The notes below the pieces were generated by a model. That model was not told the origin of the DNA and did no database searches. It was given only the letters and a program-made list of their open reading frames with translations. A stretch of DNA of 64,000 bases from Cloacibacterium caeni. Lineage in GTDB: Bacteria; Bacteroidota; Bacteroidia; Flavobacteriales; Weeksellaceae. How positions within the stretch are numbered: the stretch's first letter is position 1; the number at the start of each line of letters is the position of its first letter. A program made the translations under genes and the position numbers. Shown here one piece after another: positions 53,626 to 63,347 of the stretch. The DNA lies in the NCBI RefSeq assembly GCF_907163125.1, contig NZ_OU015319.1:2914001-2978000 (forward strand), given 5' to 3'.

Positions 53626-54488
53626 GGCGTTTCAGTAAGCTTCAAATTTAACTTTCTTATTTGAAATATCACTCCAAAAAGTGAAAAAAATGCAGTAATC
53701 ATTGTAAAAAGTAAAGACGCAGAAACTGAAATTTCTGGATGGAAACTGAACCATTTAGACGCTTGTAGAAAAAGCATTTCTCTCACCCCAATTCCTGCAA
53801 AAGAAATTAAACTGAGCACAGAACTTGCCAAAAATACTACTGCGTATATAGTGAAATTGTTCGTAATATCTAAACTTTTTAATAAAAATATAAAACTGAT
53901 GACTTGTAAAATTTGGACTAAAAATGAATAGGAAAAAGCTTTAAAAAAAACTTTGGTATAAGTAGAAAAAAGCTTTTTAGTCAAAAAATAAGTAAAGAAA
54001 AATCCTACCACTAAAAGAACAAATAAGATGGGGAAGAATTTGGCTTCCAGCAAATTGAAGGAAAATCCCAAAATCAATACGCAAATTGCCAAAAGTCCGC
54101 TTAATCGGTCATTAAAAAGCGATGAGGTAATTTTTTTGGCACTCCAACCAAAATTTTTATTCAAAAGATAGACTTTGTAAGCGTCTCCACCAATTCCACC
54201 TGGAATGAAAAAATTATAGAACATTCCCAAAAAATAGAGTTCTAAATTGCTTCTAAAACTCAAATGGAAATCATTGGCTTTGAAATAGAGTTCAAGTCTT
54301 TTGGTAGAAATAATTTGGGAAGCCAAAAAGAGAATAGCAGCCAGAACGAGATAAAAAACATTCGTTTTTGCCCATAAAACAGTTACTTCCCGAAAAGGAA
54401 TTTTCTGAAAAACGAAATACAACAAAGCAATGCTAATGAAAATTTTAGCAAAGTTGATGAGTAGTTTTTTAAGATTGACTTTCTCCAA
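53622..54488 (-). CDS. Lysylphosphatidylglycerol synthase-like membrane protein (UPF0104)
   Basis: 288 residues, about eight spans, no cytoplasmic synthetase domain. Family motifs: FFIPGGIGGDAYKVYLL, NDRLSGLLAI and FAGIGVREMLFL. Proteins with only this flippase-like region are common in Bacteroidota next to GT2 glycosyltransferases, and may flip or anchor a lipid-linked substrate. It overlaps the GT2 gene by 20 bp upstream and pssA by 4 bp downstream, so the three are one translational unit. Confidence 0.87.
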   Translation of the reverse strand: MEKVNLKKLLINFAKIFISIALLYFVFQKIPFREVTVLWAKTNVFYLVLAAILFLASQIISTKRLELYFKANDFHLSFRSNLELYFLGMFYNFFIPGGIGGDAYKVYLLNKNFGWSAKKITSSLFNDRLSGLLAICVLILGFSFNLLEAKFFPILFVLLVVGFFFTYFLTKKLFSTYTKVFFKAFSYSFLVQILQVISFIFLLKSLDITNNFTIYAVVFLASSVLSLISFAGIGVREMLFLQASKWFSFHPEISVSASLLFTMITAFFSLFGVIFQIRKLNLKLTETP

Positions 54489-55422
54489 ATGTTGTGATAT
54501 TTCTGATGTTAAAAGGTCTTTTTTCTTGAGATTCGTAGTAGGTTTTCATCAACATGTCTACAATAATTCCTGTGGTGAAAAACTGAATGCCAATGAAAAT
54601 AAGTAATACGCCAAGGATTAATAAAGGTCTTCCGCCAATGTCATTTCCTAAAATTTTGAGCGCCAATAAATAAATATTAACCAAAACTCCCAATGTAAAA
54701 GTGATTAAACCGATATTTCCGAAAAGATAAATCGGTTTAGAAAGGTATTTTTTATTGAACAAGACCAAAAGCAAGTCATTAATGACCTTGAAAGTTCTGT
54801 TCATTCCGTATTTAGAAACACCGTGTTGTCTTGGGTGGTGTTTTACGGGAATTTCTGTGATTTTAGCACCGTTTAAATGCGCCATTAAACTAATAAATCT
54901 ATGGTTTTCGCCGTAAAGATTAAGTTCTTTAGCTGTTTCATTGGTGAAAACTTTCAGCGCACAACCTTGGTCAGAAATGTTGAGTTTTGTAGATTTTTTG
55001 ATGATGAAATTCGCAATTTTTGAAGGAATGGTTCTGATGGAAGAATCTTTCCTTTTTTGACGTTTTCCTACCACCAAATCGTAATTTCCATTTTCTAAAA
55101 GTTCTACCATCGCAGGAATATCTGAAGGATCGTTTTGCAAATCTCCATCAAGTGTAATCACGTAATCACCAGTTGCATAATCGAAACCAGCCATCATTGC
55201 AGAACTTTGTCCGTAATTTTTTTTGAGCTCAATCAACACTACATTTGGATGTTTTTTTTCTTTGATTTCTTGTATGGTTTTATCCGTAGAATTGTCGTCT
55301 ATTAAGATGAGTTCATAGTGATATCCATTCATAGCATCAGAAATTCTGTCGATTAAAATTCCTGCATTTCCTTCTTCGTTATACATAGGAATAACGAGAG
55401 AGTAGAATTTATTTTTATCCAT
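54469..55422 (-). CDS. Family 2 glycosyltransferase, dolichyl-phosphate-mannose-synthase-like
   Basis: About 317 residues from the ATG at 55422 (the upstream in-frame ATG at 55455 adds eleven residues unlike a GT2 start). The GT2 domain has VIPMYNEEGNAGILIDRI, LIDDNSTDKT, DGDLQNDPSD (metal-binding DxD) and HPRQHGVSKYG. Two C-terminal spans (LFGNIGLITFTLGVLVNIYLL, LILGVLLIFIGIQFFTTGII) anchor it. It likely makes a polyprenyl-phosphate sugar. Its neighbours are the flippase-like protein and, divergently, a GT39-type enzyme that would use such donors. Confidence 0.92.
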   Translation of the reverse strand: MDKNKFYSLVIPMYNEEGNAGILIDRISDAMNGYHYELILIDDNSTDKTIQEIKEKKHPNVVLIELKKNYGQSSAMMAGFDYATGDYVITLDGDLQNDPSDIPAMVELLENGNYDLVVGKRQKRKDSSIRTIPSKIANFIIKKSTKLNISDQGCALKVFTNETAKELNLYGENHRFISLMAHLNGAKITEIPVKHHPRQHGVSKYGMNRTFKVINDLLLVLFNKKYLSKPIYLFGNIGLITFTLGVLVNIYLLALKILGNDIGGRPLLILGVLLIFIGIQFFTTGIIVDMLMKTYYESQEKRPFNIRNITTFGESQS

Positions 55423-55491
55423 TTTAGCGCTTGATTTGTTACCTTTGCAAAGCAAATTTTTGCAAAAATACTAAAAAACCTGATTTTTATA

Positions 55492-57120
55492 ATGAATCCA
55501 AATCAATTACTTTCTAGAAATCAAATCTTTTTTCTTTTTGTAGGCTTTGTTTTGGTGTACTTAGTTGGGCTATTTATTCCATTGATGGAAAATGATTCTG
55601 CTCAACATGCTACAATGGCGATGAGAATGGCCAATTCTGACAATTTTTTAGAAATTTATAAAGGAGATAATCCTTATCTAGACAAACCGCACTTGCATTT
55701 TTGGCTCGCAGCTTTATCGATGAAAATTTTTGGAATTAATCATATTGCATATAGAATTCCAGCGATTTTATGCTTGTTTTTAGCAGCTTTTTCTGTTAAA
55801 AAGATAGCTGATTTATTGTATAAAAATGAAAATCTAAGTTATACCGCTTCACTCATATTTTTAGCGTCACAAACGATTATACTTTCTGCACACGATGTAA
55901 GAACAGATGCTGTTTTGACGGGTTTTATTGCACTTTCTATTTGGCAGTTTTTAGCTTTTATCAAAACACAAAAAATCAGCAATGTTATTTTAGCAGGGTT
56001 TTTTACAGCATTGGCTTTTTCTTCAAAAGGTTTGATGGCGATTGTGATTATAGGATTTTCGGTATTTTCTTATTTGCTGTATTCTAGAGAATGGCTGAGG
56101 TTTTTTAATGTGAAAATCATTTTTGCTGCACTCAGTTTTGGAGCGGGGATTTTACCGATTTTGTATGCATATTATCATCAATTTGGAAACGAAGGTGTAG
56201 AATTTATTTTGTTTAATCAAAGTGTAAATCGTTTACAAGCCAAAGGTTTTGAGCAAAATAGTCCTGATTATTCTTTCTTTTTTCACACATTACTTTGGGC
56301 ATTTTTACCTTTTTCAATCGCATTTTACACGGGTGTTTTCGAAAGAACTAAAAATTTGATTCAAAAAAGATTTAAAAAAGTAGAAGGTGTAGAGTTTTTA
56401 ACTTTAGGCGGGTTCTGGTTGGTGATGTTGGTATTTAGTTTTTCTAAATTTAAGTTGCCTCATTATTTAAATGGACTAATTCCGATTCTTTCTGTTTTTA
56501 CCGCTTCTTATATTTTTGAAATTTTCGAAAAAAATCAATGGAAAAAAGCCAGAGTTTTTTGGGTGATTCAGTTGGTGGTGATTTCGGTAAGTTTAGTAGG
56601 CGTTTTATTGCTCACGTATTATTTTACAGGAATTCATGAAGTGGTTTTATTTGTGGTTGGTTTGTTTTTTGTGGGAACTTTACTGTTTTATATTTTCAAA
56701 AAAGGAAATATGGTGAGAAGATGGGTTTTGGTCTCTTTGCTTTTTACTATAACCATTAATATTTTTCTCAATTCGCAGTTTTATCCTGTTTTGACCCAAT
56801 ATCAAGGTGGTTTAAAAATGGCTCAATATTTTGAAAAAAATCAACTTTCAACCCAAAATCTTTTCATGCCGAAAGATTATGAAATCTGGTCTTTTGATTT
56901 TTATACCCAACAAAACACGCCTAGAAAAGACGTTTCTCTGTTGAAAAAAGGGGATAGAGTTCTGGTATACGAAAATGATTTACAAAATGTTACACAACCG
57001 TATAAAATTCTTCATCAGGAAACGCATTTTAAAATCACTAAACTTTCCCTAAAATTTCTGAATCCTAAAACCAGAAATGAAAAGCTGAAAAAACTTTATT
57101 TAATCGAGATATTAAACTAG
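55492..57120 (+). CDS. GT39/ArnT-like polyprenyl-phosphate sugar transferase
   Basis: 542 residues with about twelve spans. The first periplasmic loop has MENDSAQHATMAMRM (acidic site) and DKPHLHFWLAALSMKIFG, typical of PMT/ArnT-family enzymes; LSAHDVRTDAVLTGF and FSKFKLPHYLNGLIP follow. It would transfer a sugar from a polyprenyl-phosphate donor to lipid A or another envelope acceptor in the periplasm. The divergent GT2 and flippase-like genes could supply its donor. Confidence 0.85.
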   Translation: MNPNQLLSRNQIFFLFVGFVLVYLVGLFIPLMENDSAQHATMAMRMANSDNFLEIYKGDNPYLDKPHLHFWLAALSMKIFGINHIAYRIPAILCLFLAAFSVKKIADLLYKNENLSYTASLIFLASQTIILSAHDVRTDAVLTGFIALSIWQFLAFIKTQKISNVILAGFFTALAFSSKGLMAIVIIGFSVFSYLLYSREWLRFFNVKIIFAALSFGAGILPILYAYYHQFGNEGVEFILFNQSVNRLQAKGFEQNSPDYSFFFHTLLWAFLPFSIAFYTGVFERTKNLIQKRFKKVEGVEFLTLGGFWLVMLVFSFSKFKLPHYLNGLIPILSVFTASYIFEIFEKNQWKKARVFWVIQLVVISVSLVGVLLLTYYFTGIHEVVLFVVGLFFVGTLLFYIFKKGNMVRRWVLVSLLFTITINIFLNSQFYPVLTQYQGGLKMAQYFEKNQLSTQNLFMPKDYEIWSFDFYTQQNTPRKDVSLLKKGDRVLVYENDLQNVTQPYKILHQETHFKITKLSLKFLNPKTRNEKLKKLYLIEILN

Positions 57121-57177
57121 TGTTTAATTTTCCGAATTTTGGCACTTGCTTTGTTATTAGTATGATAAGAATAACAA

Positions 57178-57185
57178 TAAATTTG
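57178..57185 (+). promoter_or_regulatory. -7 box (TAAATTTG) for the DUF2147 gene
   Basis: TAAATTTG, 49 bases before the ATG at 57235. A TTTG at 57150-57153 is 24 bp upstream, slightly beyond the normal spacing. Confidence 0.45.
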
Positions 57186-57234
57186 TTGTTTAATAAAAAA
57201 TATTTACTTTTAGCAAAAATTTAAAATTAGAAAC

Positions 57235-57654
57235 ATGAAAAAATTAGCATTCGCATTTTTCGCTTTATTCTTCAGTGTTCTTTCATATGCTCAGATTGAA
57301 GGAAAATGGAAAACAATTGATGATGAAACAGGGAAGCCTAAATCTATCGTAGAAATTTTCAAAAAATCAGACGGTAAATATTATGGCAAAATTGTACAAT
57401 TATTACAAAAACCAGAAAATAACAACTGTGTAAAATGTACAGATGATAGAAAAAACAAGCCATTAGTTGGTTTAGAAATCATCAGAGGTTTAAAGAAAGA
57501 CGGTTCAGAATTTACTGATGGAACCATTACAGATCCTAAAAAAGGAAAAACGTACAAGTGTACTGTGACCAGAAACGGTGATAAACTGAATGTAAGAGGT
57601 TACGTAGGAATCTCATTAATCGGTAGAAACCAAACTTGGCATAGAGTAGATTAA
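57235..57654 (+). CDS. DUF2147 family exported protein
   Basis: 139 residues with a signal peptide (MKKLAFAFFALFFSVLSYAQ). The DUF2147 domain is complete: IEGKWKTIDDETGKPKSIVEIF, YYGKIVQLL, NNCVKCTDDRKNKPLVGLEII, GTITDPKKGKTYKC and GRNQTWHRVD. A lipocalin-like barrel is predicted. Expected in the periplasm; function unknown. It has its own promoter and terminator. Confidence 0.92.
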   Translation: MKKLAFAFFALFFSVLSYAQIEGKWKTIDDETGKPKSIVEIFKKSDGKYYGKIVQLLQKPENNNCVKCTDDRKNKPLVGLEIIRGLKKDGSEFTDGTITDPKKGKTYKCTVTRNGDKLNVRGYVGISLIGRNQTWHRVD

Positions 57655-57679
57655 TCTATTTTAGAGATAAAAACAAACA

Positions 57680-57706
57680 AGACACGTCCTAAAAGATGTG
57701 TCTTTT
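57680..57706 (+). terminator. Terminator after the DUF2147 gene
   Basis: AGACACGTC (57680-57688) pairs with GATGTGTCT (57695-57703) with one G-U pair, followed by TTTTT. Confidence 0.8.
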
Positions 57707-57759
57707 TTATTTGTTGACTAAAGTAATAATTGATACATAATAGTTTGATAAAAATTCCT

Positions 57760-57767
57760 TAAATTTG
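57760..57767 (+). promoter_or_regulatory. -7 box (TAAATTTG) for pdhB
   Basis: TAAATTTG, 21 bases before the ATG at 57789; excludes the in-frame ATG at 57765, which overlaps the box. Confidence 0.55.
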
Positions 57768-57788
57768 CAACTCAACAAATTAATCAAA

Positions 57789-58772
57789 ATGAAAGAAGTA
57801 CAATTTCGTGAGGCTATCTGTGAAGCAATGAGCGAAGAAATGCGTAAAGACGAATCGATATATCTCATTGGCGAAGAAGTAGCAGAATATAACGGAGCTT
57901 ACAAAGCTTCAAAAGGAATGTTAGCAGAATTTGGTCCAAAAAGAGTAATAGATGCACCCATTGCAGAATTAGGTTTTGCTGGGATTTCTGTAGGAGCTGC
58001 AATGAACGGAAATAGACCTATAGTAGAGTTTATGACTTTTAACTTCTCTATGGTGGCTATTGACCAAATTATTTCTAATGCAGCGAAAATGTATCAAATG
58101 AGTGGTGGACAGTGGAATGTGCCAATCGTTTTTAGAGGGCCTACTGGTTCTGCAGGTCAGTTAGGAGCTACACACTCTCAAGCTTTTGAAAGTTGGTATG
58201 CAAACTGCCCAGGTCTTAAAGTAATTGTTCCTTCTAATCCATATGATGCAAAAGGATTATTAAAATCTGCAATTAGAGATAATGACCCTGTAATTTTCAT
58301 GGAATCTGAACAGATGTACGGAGACAAAATGGAAATTCCAGAAGAAGAATACTACATCCCAATTGGTAAAGCTGATATCAAAAAAGAAGGTAAAGATGTG
58401 ACTTTGGTTTCTTTTGGTAAAATCTTAAAATTAGCCATGCAAGCAGCAGCTGATTTAGAGCAAGAAGGAATTTCTGTAGAAGTAATAGACTTAAGAACAA
58501 TTCGTCCGCTAGATTATGAGACAGTTCTTAATTCTGTGAAGAAAACCAATAGATTAGTAGTTCTAGAAGAAGCGTGGCCATTTGGTTCTGTAGCTTCAGA
58601 AATTACTTACATGGTTCAGCAAAAAGCATTTGATTATTTAGATGCACCAATTAAGAGAATTACAACTCCAGATGCTCCTGCTCCATATTCAGCAGCATTA
58701 TTTGCAGAGTGGTTCCCGAAATTAGAAAAAGTAAAACAAGAGATTAAAAACGTTTTATACGTAAAATCTTAA
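57789..58772 (+). CDS. pdhB: Pyruvate dehydrogenase E1 component, beta subunit
   Basis: About 327 residues from the ATG at 57789. Transketolase-like central and C-terminal domains: FREAICEAMSEEMRKDESIYLIGEEVAEYNGAYKASKG, GPTGSAGQLGATHSQ, DPVIFMESEQMYG, VSFGKILKLAMQ and DLRTIRPLDYETV. With the alpha subunit it decarboxylates pyruvate using thiamine diphosphate. The alpha subunit gene is not adjacent, as is usual in flavobacteria. It has its own promoter and terminator. Confidence 0.95.
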   Translation: MKEVQFREAICEAMSEEMRKDESIYLIGEEVAEYNGAYKASKGMLAEFGPKRVIDAPIAELGFAGISVGAAMNGNRPIVEFMTFNFSMVAIDQIISNAAKMYQMSGGQWNVPIVFRGPTGSAGQLGATHSQAFESWYANCPGLKVIVPSNPYDAKGLLKSAIRDNDPVIFMESEQMYGDKMEIPEEEYYIPIGKADIKKEGKDVTLVSFGKILKLAMQAAADLEQEGISVEVIDLRTIRPLDYETVLNSVKKTNRLVVLEEAWPFGSVASEITYMVQQKAFDYLDAPIKRITTPDAPAPYSAALFAEWFPKLEKVKQEIKNVLYVKS

Positions 58773-58791
58773 AACTTTAATCATATTTTAA

Positions 58792-58823
58792 AAAAGCGCA
58801 ATCATTTTTGGTTGCGCTTTTTT
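58792..58823 (+). terminator. Intrinsic terminator after pdhB
   Basis: AAAAGCGCAA (58792-58801) pairs with TTGCGCTTTT (58812-58821), then T-rich sequence. Confidence 0.9.
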
Positions 58824-58874
58824 AATTTCATGTAAAATTTTCTTAGGAAAAAGTATTTCCTCTAGAAATTAGAT

Positions 58875-58882
58875 TAAATTTG
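58875..58882 (+). promoter_or_regulatory. -7 box (TAAATTTG) for kup
   Basis: TAAATTTG, 22 bases upstream of the ATG at 58905. Confidence 0.55.
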
Positions 58883-58904
58883 CATTTATTTTTAAACTTG
58901 AAAA

Positions 58905-60905
58905 ATGTCAGACGTTTTAGCTGGAGGTCATCATTTTGACACCAAAAAATTAACTTTCATAGGTGTTTTAGTTTCATTAGGAATTGTTTTCGGAGATATT
59001 GGTACCTCACCATTGTATGTAATGAGTGCCATCATTAAGTCTGGAAAAGAAGCTAAAATGATTTCTGAAGAATATATAGAAGGAGCACTTTCTTGTATTA
59101 TTTGGACACTAACATTGCAAACCACCATCAAATATGTTCTTATTTCTCTTAGAGCGGATAACAAAGGTGAAGGTGGGATTCTAGCTTTGTTTTCTTTGGT
59201 CAAAAAGATGAAAACAAAATGGTTGTATCTCGTTGCAATTGTAGGAGCATCTGCATTAATTGCAGATGGGGTAATCACGCCTTCTCTTACGGTAATGGCT
59301 TCAATAGAAGGTCTTAAGCAAATCAAAGGATTAGATTTAGGAATCAATTCTATTTTGGCAATGACGTCTGTAATTCTGGTTGTAATTTTTGTCGTTCAGC
59401 AATTTGGAACCAGTTTTATTGGAAAGTTCTTCGGACCAGTGATGGTGATTTGGTTCTTGTTTTTAGGAGGATTCGGTGTGGTGAATTTAATGGAACATCC
59501 AGAAGTTTTAAAATCATTTAATCCTTATTACGCATATAAATTAATAGTAACTTCTCCTAGTGCGATTTTGATTTTAGGGGCTGTTTTTCTTTGTACTACA
59601 GGAGCAGAAGCTTTGTATTCAGATTTAGGACACTGTGGTTATAAAAATATTAGAGTGAGTTGGGTTTTTGTAAAAATCATGTTGATTTTAAACTATTTAG
59701 GTCAAGGTGCGTGGTTACTAAATAACTACGGAATGGTTTTCACAGGAACAAATCCTTTCTTCGGAATGTTACCACATTATTTAATTATTCCAGCAGTAAT
59801 TTTAGCAACAGCAGCGGCAATTATTGCTTCTCAAGCATTAATTACAGGTTCATTTACTATTTTTTCAGAAGCGATGTCTCTTAACTTTTGGCCATTCCAA
59901 CAGATTCAATATCCTTCTGGTTTAAAAGGTCAAATGTATATTCCAAGAATCAATTGGGGTTTACTTATTTTCTGTCTAATTGTAGTATTCTATTTCAAAG
60001 AATCTGTACATATGGAAGCAGCGTATGGTTTATCTATTACGGTAACCATGATGATGACTACCATCTTATTGATTGCATGGTTGTGGAGAAATAGAGTGAA
60101 TAAAATTTTTATAGCAATTTTTGCCTTGGTTTATTTGTCTATTGAAATAGGTTTTTTCAGTGCTAACATCATTAAATTCTTCGAAGGTGGTTGGATTACC
60201 GTTTTCTTAGCAGGTTTCGTGGCAGTTTGTATGTATGCTTGGTATAATGGTAGAATGATTAAGCAGAATTTCATCAAGTTTGTAAAACTGAAAGATTATG
60301 TTTCTACCATCAAGGACATTAAACTAGATGAGTCTATTCCGAAATATGCGACCAATCTTGCTTTCTTAAGCCGTGCGAAGAAAGAAGATGAGGTAGAATC
60401 TAAAATTATTTATTCTATCATGCGCTCACAGCCGAAAAGAGCAGACCATTATTTTATTTTAAATATCATCAATCAAGAAGATCCTTTCACCTATAAATAT
60501 TCAATTGATGAGGTAATGCCAGGAACGGTGTATAAAGTGAATTTCCTTTTAGGATTCAAAATTGATAGAAAAATCAATGATTATTTCAATCAGGTGTTAT
60601 TTGATATGATGAAAGAAGGTATTATTCCTGATAGAAGTAGCCACCCATCTCTTAGAAATCATAATATTCCGCCAGATTTAAAATATGTGATTATTGATAA
60701 CGTTTATATTAATGACTTTTTATTGACGGTAAAAGAAAAAATCACCTTGAATATCTATAATTTCGTGAAATATATCGGTAGTAGTGATTTCAAAGCGTAT
60801 GGTTTAGCACCGCATAATGTTTTGGTAGAATCTGTACCACTAATCAATAACCCGATAAGAGAGAAAAAAATTATTTTAGAGGAGTTTAAACGTTACGATT
60901 CTTAA
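58905..60905 (+). CDS. kup: KUP-family potassium uptake transporter
   Basis: 666 residues, twelve spans and a C-terminal cytoplasmic domain. The KUP signature LGIVFGDIGTSPLYVMSAI is near the N-terminus; DNKGEGGILALFSLV, ADGVITPSLTVMASIEGL and CTTGAEALYSDLGHCG follow. It imports potassium with protons across the inner membrane. Single gene between its own promoter and terminator. Confidence 0.96.
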   Translation: MSDVLAGGHHFDTKKLTFIGVLVSLGIVFGDIGTSPLYVMSAIIKSGKEAKMISEEYIEGALSCIIWTLTLQTTIKYVLISLRADNKGEGGILALFSLVKKMKTKWLYLVAIVGASALIADGVITPSLTVMASIEGLKQIKGLDLGINSILAMTSVILVVIFVVQQFGTSFIGKFFGPVMVIWFLFLGGFGVVNLMEHPEVLKSFNPYYAYKLIVTSPSAILILGAVFLCTTGAEALYSDLGHCGYKNIRVSWVFVKIMLILNYLGQGAWLLNNYGMVFTGTNPFFGMLPHYLIIPAVILATAAAIIASQALITGSFTIFSEAMSLNFWPFQQIQYPSGLKGQMYIPRINWGLLIFCLIVVFYFKESVHMEAAYGLSITVTMMMTTILLIAWLWRNRVNKIFIAIFALVYLSIEIGFFSANIIKFFEGGWITVFLAGFVAVCMYAWYNGRMIKQNFIKFVKLKDYVSTIKDIKLDESIPKYATNLAFLSRAKKEDEVESKIIYSIMRSQPKRADHYFILNIINQEDPFTYKYSIDEVMPGTVYKVNFLLGFKIDRKINDYFNQVLFDMMKEGIIPDRSSHPSLRNHNIPPDLKYVIIDNVYINDFLLTVKEKITLNIYNFVKYIGSSDFKAYGLAPHNVLVESVPLINNPIREKKIILEEFKRYDS

Positions 60906-60914
60906 TATAAAATG

Positions 60915-60940
60915 AAAACCTCAAGCAATTGAGGTTTTTA
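60915..60940 (+). terminator. Intrinsic terminator after kup
   Basis: AAAACCTCAA (60915-60924) pairs with TTGAGGTTTT (60929-60938) around a GCAA tetraloop. Confidence 0.92.
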
Positions 60941-60986
60941 GATTTTGTCTCTCATTAAAATTTACCTTTTATTAGTTAAAAATTAA

Positions 60987-60994
60987 TAAATTTG
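60987..60994 (+). promoter_or_regulatory. -7 box (TAAATTTG) for the Fur-family gene
   Basis: TAAATTTG, 16 bases upstream of the ATG at 61011. Confidence 0.55.
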
Positions 60995-61010
60995 CTTTTC
61001 AATTAAAACA

Positions 61011-61484
61011 ATGGAAGCTACTCAAAAAGAAAAAAATATAGGTGTAATAAAAGATGTTCTGAAGCAATATTTACAAGATAAAGCCTACAGAAACACTCCA
61101 GAAAGATATGCCATTTTAGAAGAGATTTATAATATGGATCATCACTTTAATGTAGATGATTTATATCTCATCATGATTAATAAAAAATATCATGTTTCTA
61201 AGGCAACCATCTATAATACTATAGAAATTTTTCTAGATGCAGGCTTGATTCGTAAACACCAGTTCGGCGAAAAGACACTTTCTTCATCTTCTTACGAAAA
61301 ATCTTATTTTGATAAGCAACATGACCATTTAGTGATTTACAAAGATGGCTCAGACAAAGAGATTGAAGAAATTATAGAATTTTGCGACCCTAGAATTCAG
61401 GGCATCAAACAATCCATCGAAGAAGCGTTTGGCGTGAAAATTGACAATCATTCATTATATTTTTACGGACACAAAAAAAAATAA
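61011..61484 (+). CDS. fur: Fur-family transcriptional regulator
   Basis: 157 residues. The winged helix has RNTPERYAILEEIYNMDHHFNVDDLYLIM and HVSKATIYNTIEIFLDAGLI. The dimerisation domain keeps the metal site HDHLVIYKDG and HSLYFYGHKK, but no CxxC structural zinc pairs are present. This lack of zinc cysteines is seen in some flavobacterial Fur homologues. It may sense iron or peroxide; the choice between Fur and PerR is not settled. Its TAA overlaps the OstA-like gene's ATG (TAATG). Confidence 0.88.
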   Translation: MEATQKEKNIGVIKDVLKQYLQDKAYRNTPERYAILEEIYNMDHHFNVDDLYLIMINKKYHVSKATIYNTIEIFLDAGLIRKHQFGEKTLSSSSYEKSYFDKQHDHLVIYKDGSDKEIEEIIEFCDPRIQGIKQSIEEAFGVKIDNHSLYFYGHKKK

Positions 61485-63229
61485 TGAAAAAAATCCTTTT
61501 CGTACTCTTCATTTTTATTTATGCTTTAGGTTTTTCGCAGATTGATAAACTCAATTCCAAAGAACCTTTAGTAAAAGACCCTTATTTCAAAAAAGAAACC
61601 AATGTAGCGGTTCAGCCCGGTCAAAAAGTACGTTTCATTCACTCAGATTTATTCGAAAGAAAACCAGACATGTACGGAGGAAATCCTTTCTTCACAGGAA
61701 ATGTGCAATTCGAACACCAAGGTGCAATGTTGACGGCAGACCGAGTGATTTTCTACGAAAAAGAAAATTTTGCTAAAGCCATTGGAAACGTTTTGCTTGT
61801 TACTTCAGACGGAAACAGAATTACCTCAAACGAAATGGAGTATGATGGAAATACTCAACGAGGAATTGCCCGTGGAAAAGTGGTGCTTACTGATGCGAAA
61901 CAAACCATTTCTACAGATGTTTTGTATTATGACAGAGTAAAAAATACAGCTTATTTCAATTCTGGTGGAACCATTAATGATGGCAGAAACACCATGTGGA
62001 CTCAGTCTGCTACTTATTTCATTGATTCTAAAACCAATGAATTTACCAATAATTACACTATTGATAATGCCCAATATAGAGTAGAAGGAAAAAATATCAA
62101 ACATTATCAAAATACCAATGTTGCAGAGTTTTTCGGGCCTACAACAATTATCAATAAAGAGAAACCTTCTAATTACGTCTACACGGAAAATGGAAAGTAT
62201 CTCATGAACGAAAAACAAGTGTATCTCAATAAAAATTCTAGAATTTATTACAACGGTAAAATTCTGAAAGGAGATAAAATGTTTTTTAATCAACTCACAG
62301 GCTTTGGTAAAGCAGAAGGAAACGTAAGATTAGACGACCCGAAGGAAAATCGTTACATCATCGGTGGTTACGGAGAAATCTACGAAAAAATAGATTCGGC
62401 GATGATTACCCAAAAACCTTATGCGGTAAAAATTATGAATCAAGATACAGCTTATATTGCTGCGGAAAGATTTTTAAGTTACCAAAAATTAGATTCTACC
62501 AATAAGAAAAAAAGTTTCCTTCGTGGATATAAAAAAGTGAGATTGTTCATGACCAAAGCACAAGGTAGAGCAGATTCTTTGAGCTTTAATGAAACGGATG
62601 GAATTCTTCATTTAAACGTGAAACCTCTTTTCTGGAGTGGCGAAAAACAAATTTCTGGAGATAAAATTGAAGCATATTTCAATACAACGGAACAAAATAT
62701 AGACTCTCTAAAAGTCATTGGAAATGCATTTGCAATTTCTAAAGCAGATTCTCTCACGTTGAAAGATGAGTTCAATCAAGTGAAAGGAAATTTAATGACC
62801 GTTTTTTATCAAAACAACGAAATTAAAATTGCCAAAGTAACAGGAAACGCTCAAGCCATTACTTATGCAGATTCTGAAGATGCGCAGACCAAAAAATTAG
62901 ATAGAATCGGTATTGCACTTTCTACTTGTGGACAAATTGAAGCACTTTTTGAAGAAAGAAAAATTCAGATTCTCTCTTGTAATATTGGAGCCAATTCAGA
63001 TATTTACCCGATGAGTATGATTGCTCCAGATAAACGAAAATTCACAGATTTTAATTGGAATACCAAAGATCGACCACGGAAATGGGAAGATATTTTCTTA
63101 GACACGCCTAATTATGAAGAAGTGAAATATGAAACAGACGATACGCTGTACCAAAAAGCGGAAGAACTTCGTAAAAAAGAAGAAGCCAAGAAAAAACCAA
63201 AAACCATCAAAAGAGATAGAAAGCTATAA
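61484..63229 (+). CDS. OstA/LptA-like LPS transport-related protein
   Basis: 581 residues with a signal peptide (MKKILFVLFIFIYALGFSQ). The OstA-like beta-jellyroll begins at VRFIHSDLFERKPDMYGGNPFFTGNVQFEHQGAMLTADRVIFY and has internal repeats: ADRVIFYEKENFAKAIGNVLL, STDVLYYDRVKN and GKAEGNVRLDD. A second OstA-like section spans about 330-480. The basic C-terminus (KKEEAKKKPKTIKRDRKL) ends the protein. It likely acts in LPS transport across the periplasm, similar to LptA/LptD-N. Translationally coupled to the Fur-family gene, followed by a terminator. Confidence 0.88.
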   Translation: MKKILFVLFIFIYALGFSQIDKLNSKEPLVKDPYFKKETNVAVQPGQKVRFIHSDLFERKPDMYGGNPFFTGNVQFEHQGAMLTADRVIFYEKENFAKAIGNVLLVTSDGNRITSNEMEYDGNTQRGIARGKVVLTDAKQTISTDVLYYDRVKNTAYFNSGGTINDGRNTMWTQSATYFIDSKTNEFTNNYTIDNAQYRVEGKNIKHYQNTNVAEFFGPTTIINKEKPSNYVYTENGKYLMNEKQVYLNKNSRIYYNGKILKGDKMFFNQLTGFGKAEGNVRLDDPKENRYIIGGYGEIYEKIDSAMITQKPYAVKIMNQDTAYIAAERFLSYQKLDSTNKKKSFLRGYKKVRLFMTKAQGRADSLSFNETDGILHLNVKPLFWSGEKQISGDKIEAYFNTTEQNIDSLKVIGNAFAISKADSLTLKDEFNQVKGNLMTVFYQNNEIKIAKVTGNAQAITYADSEDAQTKKLDRIGIALSTCGQIEALFEERKIQILSCNIGANSDIYPMSMIAPDKRKFTDFNWNTKDRPRKWEDIFLDTPNYEEVKYETDDTLYQKAEELRKKEEAKKKPKTIKRDRKL

Positions 63230-63235
63230 ATCTAT

Positions 63236-63265
63236 AGAGTCGGACTTTAGTCCGACTTTTTATTT
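63236..63265 (+). terminator. Intrinsic terminator after the OstA-like gene
   Basis: AGTCGGACT (63238-63246) pairs with AGTCCGACT (63249-63257), followed by TTTTTATTTTT. Confidence 0.9.
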
Positions 63266-63347
63266 TTGAAATCAATTTTTACTTTAACAAAACTTTTAAT
63301 AAAAATAAGAGGTCACAACTTAATTACATATCGGTAAAACTTTAATA